Counted from the stretch's first letter, positions 43,021 to 51,893 are shown. The stretch: 60,181 nt of DNA from JAEUNX01 sp034004685 (GCA_034004685.1 JAVEWG010000022.1:1-60181), one strand, 5' to 3'. Numbers and translations are program-made. Notes: generated by a model not told the origin, from the sequence alone.

Positions 43021-44549
43021 CGCAGGATCGGAAGTTCGCCCGGGGGGGCACTGGCACCGTGGCTGGTCCAGTGATTGAAAATGCGCCGGGCCGGGGGGAT
43101 CAGCTCGCCGGCGGCCAGTCCGATGGGGCCCGCGTCATCCCGGGCGAGCTGTTCGGCCGCCCGCCCGTGGAGATGCACGGCCGCCAGAGCGGCGGCTTCG
43201 GCGGGCCATCCCTGGGCCAGCAGGCCCGCCAGCATTCCGGTGAGCACGTCGCCGGAGCCCGCGGTGGCCAGCCCGCCGTGACCGCTGGAGTTGATGTACC
43301 AGTACCCTGCCGGGGTGGCGATGATGCTGCCGCAGCCCTTGAGCACCGCCACTGCCCGGTATTCCCGGGCCAGGCGCAGGGCGCTGCCCACCCGGTCTGC
43401 CTGGATCTGGCTGGTGGCGCAGCCGAGCATGCGGCCAGCTTCGGCAGGATGGGGGGTGAGGATGGTGGGGGCCGTGCGCGCCGCCAGGGCGTCTTTGAGG
43501 TGGGGCATTCGGCCCAGCAGATTGAGGCCGTCGGCGTCCACCACCAGGGGGCTGCCCTGGAGGACGGTGGCGGCCAGCAGCCCGGCGGCAGCTTCGCCTT
43601 GCCCCAGGCCGGGGCCCACCGCCAAAGCACCGGCGCCCTCCAGCAAACTTTCCGGGGCGCGCAGCATGAGTTCCGGCTGCAGGGGATCCACCGCCGGCCC
43701 GGCCGGGTCCAGCAGGCCCACCAGAACCCGGCCCGCCCCCAGATGGAGGGCTGCCCGGGCAGCCAGCAGGGCGGCGCCCACCATGCCGGCGGCACCGCCA
43801 ATGATCTTGGCGTCGCCAAACAGCCCCTTGTGGCAGTTGCGCGGGCGGGGGCGCAGATGCTCCCGGAACAGGGCGGGGAGCACCAGTCGGCCCTGGGGCT
43901 GGAGGAAGCCGCGGGCGTCCACGTCCAGCCGTTGCACCAGGATCTCGCCGGCGTGATCCGGCCCCTCCAGGGTCAATAGGCCCGGCTTGAGGGCGATGAA
44001 GGTGGTGGTGTGGGTTGCCCGGAAGGCCGTGCCCAGCACCGCGCCGGTGTCGGCGTCGATCCCGCTGGGCAGGTCCAGGGCCAGGCGCCGGCAGGGTTGG
44101 GCGTTGAGGCTGGCGATCCAGGTCCGGTAACGGCCCTCCAGGGGGCGCTTGAGGCCGATGCCAAAGAGGGCGTCCACCACCAGGGACCAGCCCCGCTCCG
44201 GCGCCGCCGGCAGGTCGGAACGGGTTTCGCCCCCGGCGGCACGCCAGCTCTCGTAGGCCGCACGGGCATCGAGGGGGAGCCGCTCCGGGTCGTCGGCGAA
44301 GGCCACCGCCACCGGGCGCCCGGCCTGAAGCAGATGGCGGGCCATGACAAAACCGTCGCCCCCGTTATTGCCTGGTCCGCAGGCGATCAGCACCGGCCCT
44401 GGGCGATCCAGGGTGAGGCGCACCGCGTCCTCGGCGGCTGCCCGGCCGGCTCGTTCCATCAGGCTGGGCCGGGCGGAGGGCATCGCTGCCGCCTCGATGG
44501 TGCGGATGTCGGCGGTGGGATAAATGGGGGGCGGAAGGGCGTGGGGCAT
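43017..44549 (-). CDS. nnr: Bifunctional NAD(P)H-hydrate repair enzyme Nnr
   Basis: 510 residues with two activities. The N-terminal YjeF domain (about 1-215) epimerises damaged NAD(P)H hydrate: DIRTIEAAAMPSARPSLMER, CGPGNNGGDGFVMARHL and the SLVVDALFGIGLKRPL block. The C-terminal kinase-like domain (about 225-500) dehydrates the S form using ADP: KGLFGDAKIIGGAAGMVGAA, AVGPGLGQGEAA, LTPHPAEAGRML and SGSGDV-type GLATAGSGDVLTGMLAGLL. This is the E. coli-type fusion. tsaE, often next to it, is absent here. Confidence 0.96.
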   Translation of the reverse strand: MPHALPPPIYPTADIRTIEAAAMPSARPSLMERAGRAAAEDAVRLTLDRPGPVLIACGPGNNGGDGFVMARHLLQAGRPVAVAFADDPERLPLDARAAYESWRAAGGETRSDLPAAPERGWSLVVDALFGIGLKRPLEGRYRTWIASLNAQPCRRLALDLPSGIDADTGAVLGTAFRATHTTTFIALKPGLLTLEGPDHAGEILVQRLDVDARGFLQPQGRLVLPALFREHLRPRPRNCHKGLFGDAKIIGGAAGMVGAALLAARAALHLGAGRVLVGLLDPAGPAVDPLQPELMLRAPESLLEGAGALAVGPGLGQGEAAAGLLAATVLQGSPLVVDADGLNLLGRMPHLKDALAARTAPTILTPHPAEAGRMLGCATSQIQADRVGSALRLAREYRAVAVLKGCGSIIATPAGYWYINSSGHGGLATAGSGDVLTGMLAGLLAQGWPAEAAALAAVHLHGRAAEQLARDDAGPIGLAAGELIPPARRIFNHWTSHGASAPPGELPILR

Positions 44550-44567
44550 GGCGTGGCCGGCGGCGGG

Positions 44568-45944
44568 TCAAGCCGGGATTGTAACCTCGCCCCGCACCGC
44601 AGCCGGATGCTCCCGGGCGACTCGGGCCAGCAGGGCGGAAAAGGCCAGGGCAGCGGCCACGGTGGCGATCACCGCCGCCTGCCAGAAGCCCGCCACGCCC
44701 TGGGCCGCAGCCCCCGGCCAGCCCCGATTGGCCAGCCACCAGCCCCCCGCCAGGCCGATTCCCCAGAAGCAGGCGGTATGGATCAGCATGGGGGCGAAAG
44801 TCACCTTGTAGCCCCGCAGGGCATGGGCGGTGATGGTCTGGACCGCGTCGAAGAACTGGTAGACGCAGATATAGATCAAGAGGGGCAGGGCCACCCCCCG
44901 GACGGCGGGGTCGATGGTGTGGGCGCCGATGACGGGTTCCCGCACCAGCCACAGGGCCGCGCCGGTGAGGGTGGCAAGCCCGGTGGCCAAGCCCAGCCCG
45001 GCACGGATGCTGGCCCGGGTGCGGGCCGGGTCTCCGGCGCCGACGGACTGCCCCACCAGCACCAGGGTGGCGATGGACAGGGACAAGGGCAGCATGTAGG
45101 CCAGCGCCGCCAGGTTGGCGGCGATCCGGTGGCCCGCCACCACCGCCGGACCAAGCTTGGCCACCAGGACCGCGATGAGGGTGAAGGAGGTGATTTCCAC
45201 GAAGGTGGATAGGCCCATGGGCAGCCCCAGGCGCAGGAGTTCCCCCAGGCGCGCCAGGTGGGGGCGCCGCCAGGGGGAAAACAGCTGGAGCGGTCGGTAA
45301 GCCGGATGGCGATGCAGATGCACCAGGCCCCAGGCCAGGGCCAGCCAGCACACCAGGGCGGTGGACAGGGCGCAGCCCTGGGCGCCGAGGGGCGGCAGAC
45401 CGAATTTGCCATAGCTCAGCACCCAGGCCAGGGGGATGTGCGCCAGGGTGGTGGCGAGGCTGATCCGCATCAGGATGCGGGGCTCCCCCATGGCATTGGA
45501 GAAGGCGTAGAAGGTCCGGAAGGTGAGGACCGCCGGCATGGCCCAGGCCACCGTGGTGAGATAGGTGCTCGCCAGTGCTTCCATTTCCGGCGGCGTGCCG
45601 GCCAGCCGCAGGAGGGGGCCGGGATTGAGCAGCAGCCAGACCCCCGGCAGGGTCAGCCCCCAGGCCAGCCAGAAGCCCTGCTGAAGGGCCGGGCCGATCT
45701 CCTGGTTGCGCCCGGCGCCCCGGTGATGGGCCACGACCGGCGCGAGGGCCTGGAGTATTCCCACCAGTAGCATCACCACCGAAATGTAGAGGCTGCTGCC
45801 TACCGCCACGGCGGCCAGATCGGCTGTGCCGTAGCGGCCTGCAATGATGGAGTCGGCCACCATCATGGCCATGGAGGATAGCTGGGCGACCAGTACCGGC
45901 CAGGCATGTCCCAGCAGTTGCCGGTGAATGGAGGACTCAGACAT
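44568..45944 (-). CDS. MATE-family multidrug/toxin efflux transporter
   Basis: 458-residue inner-membrane antiporter with 12 helices. HAWPVLVAQLSSMAMMVADS, GRYGTADLAAVAVGSSLYIS and GLPMGLSTFVEITSFTLIAV mark the two halves of MatE domains, and NAMGEPRILMRISL is a typical loop. It resembles the NorM type and probably uses Na+ or H+ to export cationic compounds. The start overlaps the upstream membrane-protein gene by 8 bases. Confidence 0.92.
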   Translation of the reverse strand: MSESSIHRQLLGHAWPVLVAQLSSMAMMVADSIIAGRYGTADLAAVAVGSSLYISVVMLLVGILQALAPVVAHHRGAGRNQEIGPALQQGFWLAWGLTLPGVWLLLNPGPLLRLAGTPPEMEALASTYLTTVAWAMPAVLTFRTFYAFSNAMGEPRILMRISLATTLAHIPLAWVLSYGKFGLPPLGAQGCALSTALVCWLALAWGLVHLHRHPAYRPLQLFSPWRRPHLARLGELLRLGLPMGLSTFVEITSFTLIAVLVAKLGPAVVAGHRIAANLAALAYMLPLSLSIATLVLVGQSVGAGDPARTRASIRAGLGLATGLATLTGAALWLVREPVIGAHTIDPAVRGVALPLLIYICVYQFFDAVQTITAHALRGYKVTFAPMLIHTACFWGIGLAGGWWLANRGWPGAAAQGVAGFWQAAVIATVAAALAFSALLARVAREHPAAVRGEVTIPA

Positions 45945-46497
45945 CGGCCCGGGTGCCGGGGCGCAGCTTGGGGGCCCAGTAACGCCAGGCCAGGAAGGCC
46001 AGGCCCGCGGCGATGATCAGCCAGAATCCCACCCCTTGCCAGAAGGCGATGGGGTCGCTGGCCAGGAAGTAGTCCCGGGGCGGGCGGCTGAAGTGGATGC
46101 GGCCGGTGGCCACGGCGTAGCCGGAGGCCGCCAGCAGGGCCAGGCTGGGGCCGAACCACACCAGCAGGCCGGCCGCCACGATCAGCTTGTCGGTGCGTGG
46201 CGTGGCGGTTCGGCGGGGTCGGTAAACGCTCTCCACGCCATGCCAGACCGCCATCACCAGACCCGTGGCGGCCAGCAGGGGACCGATCGCCAGGCCCGCC
46301 CCCAGCAGGGCGGCGGCGGTGAAGAAGGTGGCGCCCTCCAGGGCCGCCACCTTTGGCCACAGCAGGGTCAGCTCGCCAAACAGGGCCAGGCTGAGGGCCA
46401 GCCCCACGGCCAGGGCGAGCAACCACCGGCGGGCCCGGCGGCGATGATGATCCCCCGGGAGGGTGGGGGGTGAAGCGGAGTTGGTGGAAGGATTCAT
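45937..46497 (-). CDS. Hypothetical inner-membrane protein
   Basis: 186 residues with a polar basic N-terminus (DHHRRRARR) and four predicted helices: LLALAVGLALSLALFGELTLL, AALLGAGLAIGPLLAATGLVM, LIVAAGLLVWFGPSLALLAAS and FWLIIAAGLAFLAWRYW. I do not recognise the family. It precedes and overlaps the MATE gene by 8 bases, so the two are co-translated and may work together. Confidence 0.7.
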   Translation of the reverse strand: MNPSTNSASPPTLPGDHHRRRARRWLLALAVGLALSLALFGELTLLWPKVAALEGATFFTAAALLGAGLAIGPLLAATGLVMAVWHGVESVYRPRRTATPRTDKLIVAAGLLVWFGPSLALLAASGYAVATGRIHFSRPPRDYFLASDPIAFWQGVGFWLIIAAGLAFLAWRYWAPKLRPGTRADV

Positions 46498-46562
46498 GGG
46501 TTGCCGGGGATGAGGGCAAAAGGCCGCAGTGTAAGCATGACGGCCCCGGCCGTGGCCGGAAT

Positions 46563-47168
46563 TTAGGCGAACTGGCCGTTGCGAATCAGGCCCACCGCGA
46601 CCCCTTCGATCTCCAGGTGTTCCCGGCGGGTGTCCACCACGATGGGGGCGAATTCCGGATTGGCGGGCAGCAGCTCCACGATCGGCCCCTGGCGGGCCAG
46701 CCGTTTGACGGTGACTTCGTCATGGACCCGGGCCACCACGATCTGGCCGGCGCGGGCGGTGCCGGTGCGATGTACCGCCAGGAGATCCCCGTCCAGGATG
46801 CCGGCATCCCGCATGCTCATGCCCCGCACCCGCAGCAGGTAGTCCGCCCGGGGGGAGAACAGGCCCGGATCCACCCGGTAGCGCTGTTCCACGTGGCCGC
46901 TAGCCAGGATCGGGCTGCCGGCGGCGACCCGGCCCACCAGGGGCAGCCCGACCCCGTCCGCCAGGCGGATGCCCCGGGCGCGGCCTTCCTCCAGGAGCAG
47001 GGCACCCTTGGCGGCCAGGGCCCGCAGGTGAGTTTCCGCCGCGTTGGGGGAGCGAAAGCCGAAGGCGGTGCAGATTTCCGCCCGGGTAGGGGGGCTGCCC
47101 TCCCGTTCCTGGGTATCGCGGATGAAGTCGAGGATCTCCTGCTGGCGGGGGGTGAGGGGGTCGCTCAT
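46563..47168 (-). CDS. lexA: LexA repressor of the SOS response
   Basis: 201-residue repressor that cleaves itself when RecA is active on damaged DNA. The winged HTH (1-65) has LTPRQQEILDFIRDTQ and RAEICTAFGFRSPNAAETHL. The cleavage site is Ala83-Gly84 (GRVAAGSPI). The catalytic Ser118 (GMSM) and Lys155 (VTVKRLA) match E. coli Ala84-Gly85, Ser119 and Lys156 one residue earlier. A LexA box lies at 47186-47201, 18 bases before the start, so the gene is autoregulated. Confidence 0.97.
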   Translation of the reverse strand: MSDPLTPRQQEILDFIRDTQEREGSPPTRAEICTAFGFRSPNAAETHLRALAAKGALLLEEGRARGIRLADGVGLPLVGRVAAGSPILASGHVEQRYRVDPGLFSPRADYLLRVRGMSMRDAGILDGDLLAVHRTGTARAGQIVVARVHDEVTVKRLARQGPIVELLPANPEFAPIVVDTRREHLEIEGVAVGLIRNGQFA

Positions 47169-47185
47169 GGGGTCTCCGGGGAAAG

Positions 47186-47201
47186 CTGTATTTTTGTATA
47201 G
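47186..47201. promoter_or_regulatory. LexA box upstream of lexA
   Basis: CTGTATTTTTGTATAG, close to the consensus CTGT-N8-ACAG with one mismatch in the second arm (ATAG). The position just before lexA supports autoregulation. Confidence 0.88.
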
Positions 47202-47228
47202 CTTTTGGCCGGAAGCAAGGGCCGGCTT

Positions 47229-47540
47229 TCAGGCTTCCCGCAGCGCCGCCTCGAAGAGTTCCAGCTGGGGCGGGCCCAGGTAGAGATCCCGGCTGGCGCC
47301 GGCCTTGCCGTGGGCGAGCCGAAAGGCTTCCGATCGGGTCCAATCTTCGAAGGCCTGGCGGGAGGCCCAGGTCGTATGAGAGGCGAACAGGGTATGGTCG
47401 GCGCTGGTGGGTCCTTGCAGCAGGTGGAAGGACTGGAAGCCCGGTACGCCCGCTAGATGGCTTTCCCGCTGGCGCCAGATGTCGATGAATTCCTGCTCCC
47501 GGCCGGGAGCGATGCGGAAACGGTTCATGGCGAGGAACAT
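47229..47540 (-). CDS. Antibiotic biosynthesis monooxygenase domain protein, IsdG-like
   Basis: 103-residue ferredoxin-like protein that should form dimers. Start ATG 47540 gives MFLAMNRFRIAPGREQEF. The residues that bind and attack heme in S. aureus IsdG (Asn7, Trp67, His77) have counterparts at Asn6, Trp67 and His77, in WASRQAFEDWTRSEAFRLAH. This favours heme degradation over quinone monooxygenation, but activity is inferred. It is divergent from the double nitroreductase gene. A heme uptake gene is not in the immediate neighbourhood. Confidence 0.82.
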   Translation of the reverse strand: MFLAMNRFRIAPGREQEFIDIWRQRESHLAGVPGFQSFHLLQGPTSADHTLFASHTTWASRQAFEDWTRSEAFRLAHGKAGASRDLYLGPPQLELFEAALREA

Positions 47541-47652
47541 GGGAGCATCCTTATAAATGGGTGGCATCGATTTTGCGCGGATGCAGCGAGTCCGCCAAGG
47601 GCCTTTGATTCACCTTTCCGTCATGCCCGATTCCTGAGGGTTTTGCCACATC

Positions 47653-49284
47653 ATGTCTGACACCCCACTCCAGCTTGCGGCCCAGGGGATCCTGGCCTAC
47701 CACGATCGCACCGCCCATCGCTTCCAGGCCTACGCCCGGGGGCCCGAGACCCTGGACTGGGACGCCCAGCCTGCGCCGTTCCGGCACTTTGCCGGGTCTC
47801 CCTCCGTGGCCCTGCCACGTCTTGGGACGGGGGCAGCGTCGCCGGCGGCCCGGGCGCTGGATCGACCCTTCGCGGAGCTGGGGGGTGGCCCGGCGGTGGC
47901 GCTGGATCTGGCCAGCCTGGGGTTCTTTCTGCAGCTTTCCCTCGGCCTCACGGCGTGGAAGCAGCTTGGCCCCGATCGTTGGGCGGTGCGGGCCAATCCT
48001 TCCAGCGGCAACCTCCATCCCCTGGAGGCTTATCTGCTGATCGAAGGGCTCGCCGGTCTGACCGATGGCCTTTACCACTACCGGGCCGAAGACCACGCCC
48101 TGGAACTGCGGGCTGCATTGCCGGCTCCCGCTGGCATCACACCTCGAGTCCTGGTGGGGCTCAGTTCGGTGATGTGGCGGGAAGCCTGGAAATACGGGGA
48201 AAGGGCCTTCCGCTACTGTCAGCTCGACGTGGGGCACGGCATGGCGGCCCTGGGGATGGCGGCCCGGGCCCTGGGATGGGGCCTGGAGGAAGGGCGGCAA
48301 TGGGGGCATGGTGACCTGGCCCGGCTGCTGGGTCTGGATCGATCCCAGGATTTTCCGGCGAGCCCGCGGCCGGATGTGGAGCGGGAGGAGCCCGAGGCGG
48401 TGTTGCTGCTGTGGCCCGCCGGGGCCAAGTCCCCTGGGGTGCCTGGCGCTTTGCCCGAGGGTTTGGCGGCGGCTAGCTGGTTGGGCCAGGCCTCTTCCAT
48501 CGATCCCCATCCCTTCTTCCGTTGGCCGGTGGTGGACCAGGTGGCGGGTCTTACCCGGCGGGTGGGGCCCTGGGCGGACGAGACGGCCGCAGTTCGCCAA
48601 AGGGGCGCTCCCTTGACGGGCCAGGCGCCGGTGAGGGAGGTGATCATGGGCCGGCGCAGTGCCCAGCGCTTCGATCCGGCCCGGACCCTCACCGCCGGAG
48701 AGTTTGAGGCCTTGCTGGGGGCGACCTTGCCCGGGGGGGCGCTGCCCTGGGCAGGCCTAGTGGGCGCCGATCGGCTTAACTTGATGGTGTACGTGCATCG
48801 GGTGGAGGGTTATCCGGCGGGGATCTATTTCCTGGAGCGAGTGACGGGAAGCGCCGCCGATTTTCTTGCCCGGGTGGGGATGGGGCTCCAGCCCGTGAAG
48901 ATCGACGCTGCCCGCGGCCTGGCCCTGTGGCAGCTCGGGGAGGCGGAGCCGGTAGCCCTGCGCCGCCTGGTCCGCAGCCTGCACTGCCATCAGGACATCG
49001 CCGCCACGGCCTGCCTGGCCCTGGGCATGGTAGCGCCCCTGGAAGAAATTGTCCGGCGCGACCCCGCCGCCTATCGGGACGTGCACCGGGAGGCCGGGGT
49101 GATAGGGCAGATGCTCTACCTGCAGGCGGAGGCCTTGGGTCTGCGGGGCACCGGGATCGGCTGCTATTTCGACGGGCCGGTGATGGAGGCGGTGGGAATG
49201 GGGGGTGGGCCCTATCGGACGGTGTATCACTTCACCGTGGGTGCAGCCCTGGCGGACTCCCGCATCGAAACCCTCCCTGCCTGA
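47653..49284 (+). CDS. SagB/ThcOx-type double nitroreductase-fold protein
   Basis: 543 residues with two nitroreductase-like halves. The N-terminal block YHDRTAHRFQAYARGPETL leads to VRANPSSGNLHPLEAYLLIE and GLYHYRAEDHALELR, the SagB signature. The second half has MGRRSAQRFDPARTLTAGEF, GYPAGIYFLERVTG and the late LGLRGTGIGCYFDG. Such proteins bind FMN. SagB enzymes oxidise azolines to azoles in peptide natural products, but stand-alone double forms like this one are of unknown function. No cyclodehydratase (YcaO) gene is near. A possible 24-residue reading frame lies 240 bases downstream. Confidence 0.85.
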   Translation: MSDTPLQLAAQGILAYHDRTAHRFQAYARGPETLDWDAQPAPFRHFAGSPSVALPRLGTGAASPAARALDRPFAELGGGPAVALDLASLGFFLQLSLGLTAWKQLGPDRWAVRANPSSGNLHPLEAYLLIEGLAGLTDGLYHYRAEDHALELRAALPAPAGITPRVLVGLSSVMWREAWKYGERAFRYCQLDVGHGMAALGMAARALGWGLEEGRQWGHGDLARLLGLDRSQDFPASPRPDVEREEPEAVLLLWPAGAKSPGVPGALPEGLAAASWLGQASSIDPHPFFRWPVVDQVAGLTRRVGPWADETAAVRQRGAPLTGQAPVREVIMGRRSAQRFDPARTLTAGEFEALLGATLPGGALPWAGLVGADRLNLMVYVHRVEGYPAGIYFLERVTGSAADFLARVGMGLQPVKIDAARGLALWQLGEAEPVALRRLVRSLHCHQDIAATACLALGMVAPLEEIVRRDPAAYRDVHREAGVIGQMLYLQAEALGLRGTGIGCYFDGPVMEAVGMGGGPYRTVYHFTVGAALADSRIETLPA

Positions 49285-49708
49285 AGGGGCGGCAGCCTGG
49301 CTGTTCCCATGGCCGGGGTGGGGCCCGAAGCAAGCCGGCGACCCTTCACGGGATTGCTGGCGCGGGGGCTGGCCGCCGGGGATAAAATGGATGCTCGGAG
49401 CATGGCGGCTCAGTGGATGAGCCCGGCCCCGCTGAAAATTGTAAAGAAACGTGAATTTCTGCCGCTGTTCGCGGGATGGCTTGCCCTAAAGTGGGCACAT
49501 CATCGCTCCATGCTTTGGAGAAGAACGTGTTTACGCCTGACGAAATCCCCGTGGAGTTCTTGCCGATCTTCGCCCCGCCCCCGGGCGAGCCGGTTCATTG
49601 ATCCAAGGTCACAGCTGACCCCAGCCCGGTTTCAGGGTGCTTGCCTCGCCGAGGGCGTTTCCCCTGACTGAGGCGAGCGCCTGCCGTCGCGGCAGCTCCG
49701 CTGTCCCC
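49285..49708. other. 424-base intergenic region between convergent genes
   Basis: It holds a candidate short reading frame (49527-49601). It also holds CTGCCG-TCG-CGGCAG (49681-49695), a perfect hairpin 14 bases past the alcohol dehydrogenase stop that may end that transcript. The part from 49430 to 49530 is less G+C-rich than the flanks and could hold a promoter. No RNA gene was recognised. Confidence 0.4.
49527..49601 (+). CDS. Candidate short open reading frame, 24 residues
   Basis: GTG start with GGAGAA six bases upstream. The peptide begins MFTPDEIPVEFLPIF and ends APPPGEPVH. It is acidic and Pro-rich, and its third-position G+C looks like that of a gene. It lies after the double nitroreductase gene in the same direction. 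It is too short for a firm claim, and I know no family for it. Confidence 0.25.
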   Translation: MFTPDEIPVEFLPIFAPPPGEPVH

Positions 49709-50728
49709 TCACGGAATGAGCACCGCCGCGCCCTGGAGTTGGCCCTTGCGGAGCCGCTCCAGAGCCAGGTTGGCCTGGGCCAGGGGGAAGGTGCTGACTT
49801 CCGTGCGCACCGGCACCCGGGGCGCCAGGGCCAGGAATTGGTCGCCGTCAGCCCGGGTGAGATTGGCGACCGACACGATCTTGCGTTCCCCCCACAGAAT
49901 GGAATACGGAAAGGCCGGGATCTCGCTCATGTGGATGCCGGCACACACCACCGTGCCCCCCTTGGCCAGAGCGCGCAGGGCCGCTGGCACCAAGGCGCCC
50001 ACCGGGGCGAAGAGCAGGGCGGCGTCCAGGGGGCGGGGCGGGATTTGGCCTGAATCCCCCACCCACACCGCCCCCAGGGAGCGGGCGAAGCGCTGGCTTG
50101 CCAGATCCCCCGGGCGGGTGAAGGCATGGACCCGCCGGCCTTGCCAGCGGGCCACCTGGGTCACGATGTGGGCGGCCGCCCCAAAACCGTAGATCCCCAG
50201 ATCCTGCCCATCTCCCGCCATCGACAGGGCGCGCTGGCCGATCAGGCCGGCGCACAGCAGGGGGGCCAGCTCCGCGGCGGGGCCTTCATCCGCCAGGGGG
50301 AAGCAGTAGCGGGCGTCCGCCACGGTGTATTCGGCGTAGCCGCCGGGGATCTGGTAGCCGGTGAAGCGGGCGTCATCGCAGAGGTTCTCCCGGCCGGAAC
50401 GGCAGTAATGGCACTGGCCGCAGGTCCACCCCAGCCAGGGCACTCCCAGGCGCTGGCCGGTCTGGATGCCCGCCACCCCCGCCCCTAGGATTACCGCCCG
50501 GCCGACGATTTCGTGGCCGGGGATCATGGGCAGCACCGGGTCGGAGAGTTCGCCGTCCACCAGGTGCAGGTCGGTGCGGCACACGCCGCATGCTTCCACC
50601 CGCAGCAATACCTGGCCAGGGCCGGCCTGGGGTACTGGAAGGATCCGGTGCTCCAGGGGTTGGCCCAGGCGGGGCAGGACCATGGCTGCCATGGTGGCGG
50701 GGTGGTGAAGGGGGGCGGGCGTGGTCAT
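49709..50728 (-). CDS. Zinc-dependent alcohol dehydrogenase
   Basis: 339 residues from ATG 50728, with AGGAG seven bases upstream. Medium-chain dehydrogenase: GroES-like domain with the catalytic zinc Cys in VEACGVCRTDLH and GHEIVGR, and structural zinc Cys in WTCGQCHYCRSGRENLC. The Rossmann part has GIYGFGAAAHIVTQVARW, which fits NAD binding in the GFGA variant. It most resembles the AdhA-like group with FTGYQIPGGYAEY. The substrate is unknown, probably a primary alcohol or aldehyde. Confidence 0.9.
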   Translation of the reverse strand: MTTPAPLHHPATMAAMVLPRLGQPLEHRILPVPQAGPGQVLLRVEACGVCRTDLHLVDGELSDPVLPMIPGHEIVGRAVILGAGVAGIQTGQRLGVPWLGWTCGQCHYCRSGRENLCDDARFTGYQIPGGYAEYTVADARYCFPLADEGPAAELAPLLCAGLIGQRALSMAGDGQDLGIYGFGAAAHIVTQVARWQGRRVHAFTRPGDLASQRFARSLGAVWVGDSGQIPPRPLDAALLFAPVGALVPAALRALAKGGTVVCAGIHMSEIPAFPYSILWGERKIVSVANLTRADGDQFLALAPRVPVRTEVSTFPLAQANLALERLRKGQLQGAAVLIP

Positions 50729-50935
50729 GGGGGCTCCTGAGGTGGGCGTAAGCGGCGCTTGTCGCACCGCTGTTCCTGGACTATTGCTGAAAGCAGGCTT
50801 CCGTGGAATGGGGGCTGGACCCCGCGCTCACCCCGCACAACCAGGAGGCGTTCCATGCTGCCCCGGGCCCCATCTCCCCTCGGTAGAGTTCGGCATCACT
50901 CTCGGATAGAATCGGCCCGACGTCCGGGAGAGCCC

Positions 50936-51454
50936 ATGCTGCAAAGCGGAGACCTTGCACCCTTGTTTTCCTTGCCCGATGCGGACATGGAAATGTTCGA
51001 TCTGGCAGCGGCGCGAGGCAAGCAGCATGTGGTGCTGTGCTTCTACCCGCGGGATAACACCCCCGGGTGCACCCGCCAGGCGGCGGAATTCAGTGACCAT
51101 GAAACGGATTTCGACGCCCAGGACTGCCTGGTGCTGGGGATCAGTCCGGACGATTGCCTGACCCATGCCGAATTTCGGGATGAGCACGGTTTGTCCTTGC
51201 GGTTGCTTTCGGACGAGGACGGGCAGGTGTGCCGGCTTTTCGACGTATGGCAGCCCAAGTCCCGCGATGGGGCAACCCGCATGGGGGTTCTGCGGTCCAC
51301 CTTCATCATCGACAAGGGCGGGATCATCCGCCACGCGCAGTACGACGTCCAACCCAAGGGACACGCCCTGGAAGTGCTGGGTCTGGTCAAGGAACTCAAC
51401 TCAAGGAATGGAAATGGAAATCGCCAAAAACACCGTCGTCACCCTCAACTATGA
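50936..51454 (+). CDS. bcp: Peroxiredoxin, Bcp/PrxQ family
   Basis: Thiol peroxidase of 172 residues that reduces peroxides. The peroxidatic Cys45 is in FYPRDNTPGCTRQAAEF. The Cys that follows five residues later in E. coli Bcp is Ala50 here, so either another Cys (for example Cys64) or an outside thiol resolves the sulfenic acid. GLVKELN is the usual end of the fold, but 13 further residues follow. That tail is Arg/His-rich, because the frame runs on across the start of slyD, with a 41-base overlap. Confidence 0.9.
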   Translation: MLQSGDLAPLFSLPDADMEMFDLAAARGKQHVVLCFYPRDNTPGCTRQAAEFSDHETDFDAQDCLVLGISPDDCLTHAEFRDEHGLSLRLLSDEDGQVCRLFDVWQPKSRDGATRMGVLRSTFIIDKGGIIRHAQYDVQPKGHALEVLGLVKELNSRNGNGNRQKHRRHPQL

Positions 51455-51893
51455 GGTCCGCGACCCCGACGGCAACATGATCGACGACGGACAGCACCCC
51501 CTGGTGTATCTCCACGGCGGTTATGACGGAATCTTCCCCAAGCTGGAGGAACTGCTCCACGGCAAGAAGGTGGGGGAGAAGCTCACGGTCAAGCTTCAGC
51601 CCGAGGACGCCTTTGGCGACTACGATGAATCCTTGGTGTTGGTGGAAGAAAAGTCCCTGTTCCCCGACAGCATCGAAGTGGGCATGTCCTTCGAGCGGGT
51701 GACCGACGACGGGGAGGATGAAGTCCTTTACCGGATCACCGACATCGCTGACGGCAAGGTGGTGGTGGACGGCAACCATCCCCTGGCGGGCACCGCCCTG
51801 GTGTTCGACTGCACCATCGCCGAGGTCCGCAAGGCCAGCGCCGAGGAACTGGCCCATGGCCATGTCCATGGCGAGGGTGGACACCACCACTGA
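51414..51893 (+). CDS. slyD: FKBP-type peptidyl-prolyl isomerase SlyD
   Basis: 159-residue chaperone and prolyl isomerase. MEIAKNTVVTLNYEVRDPDG begins the FKBP domain, the IF chaperone insert is at about 70-130, and the C-terminus HGHVHGEGGHHH is a short metal-binding tail as in nickel-handling SlyD. The ATG at 51414 is preferred, with AAGGA seven bases upstream; an ATG two codons earlier is too close to it. The gene overlaps bcp by 41 bases in another frame, so translation is likely coupled. Confidence 0.93.
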   Translation: MEIAKNTVVTLNYEVRDPDGNMIDDGQHPLVYLHGGYDGIFPKLEELLHGKKVGEKLTVKLQPEDAFGDYDESLVLVEEKSLFPDSIEVGMSFERVTDDGEDEVLYRITDIADGKVVVDGNHPLAGTALVFDCTIAEVRKASAEELAHGHVHGEGGHHH

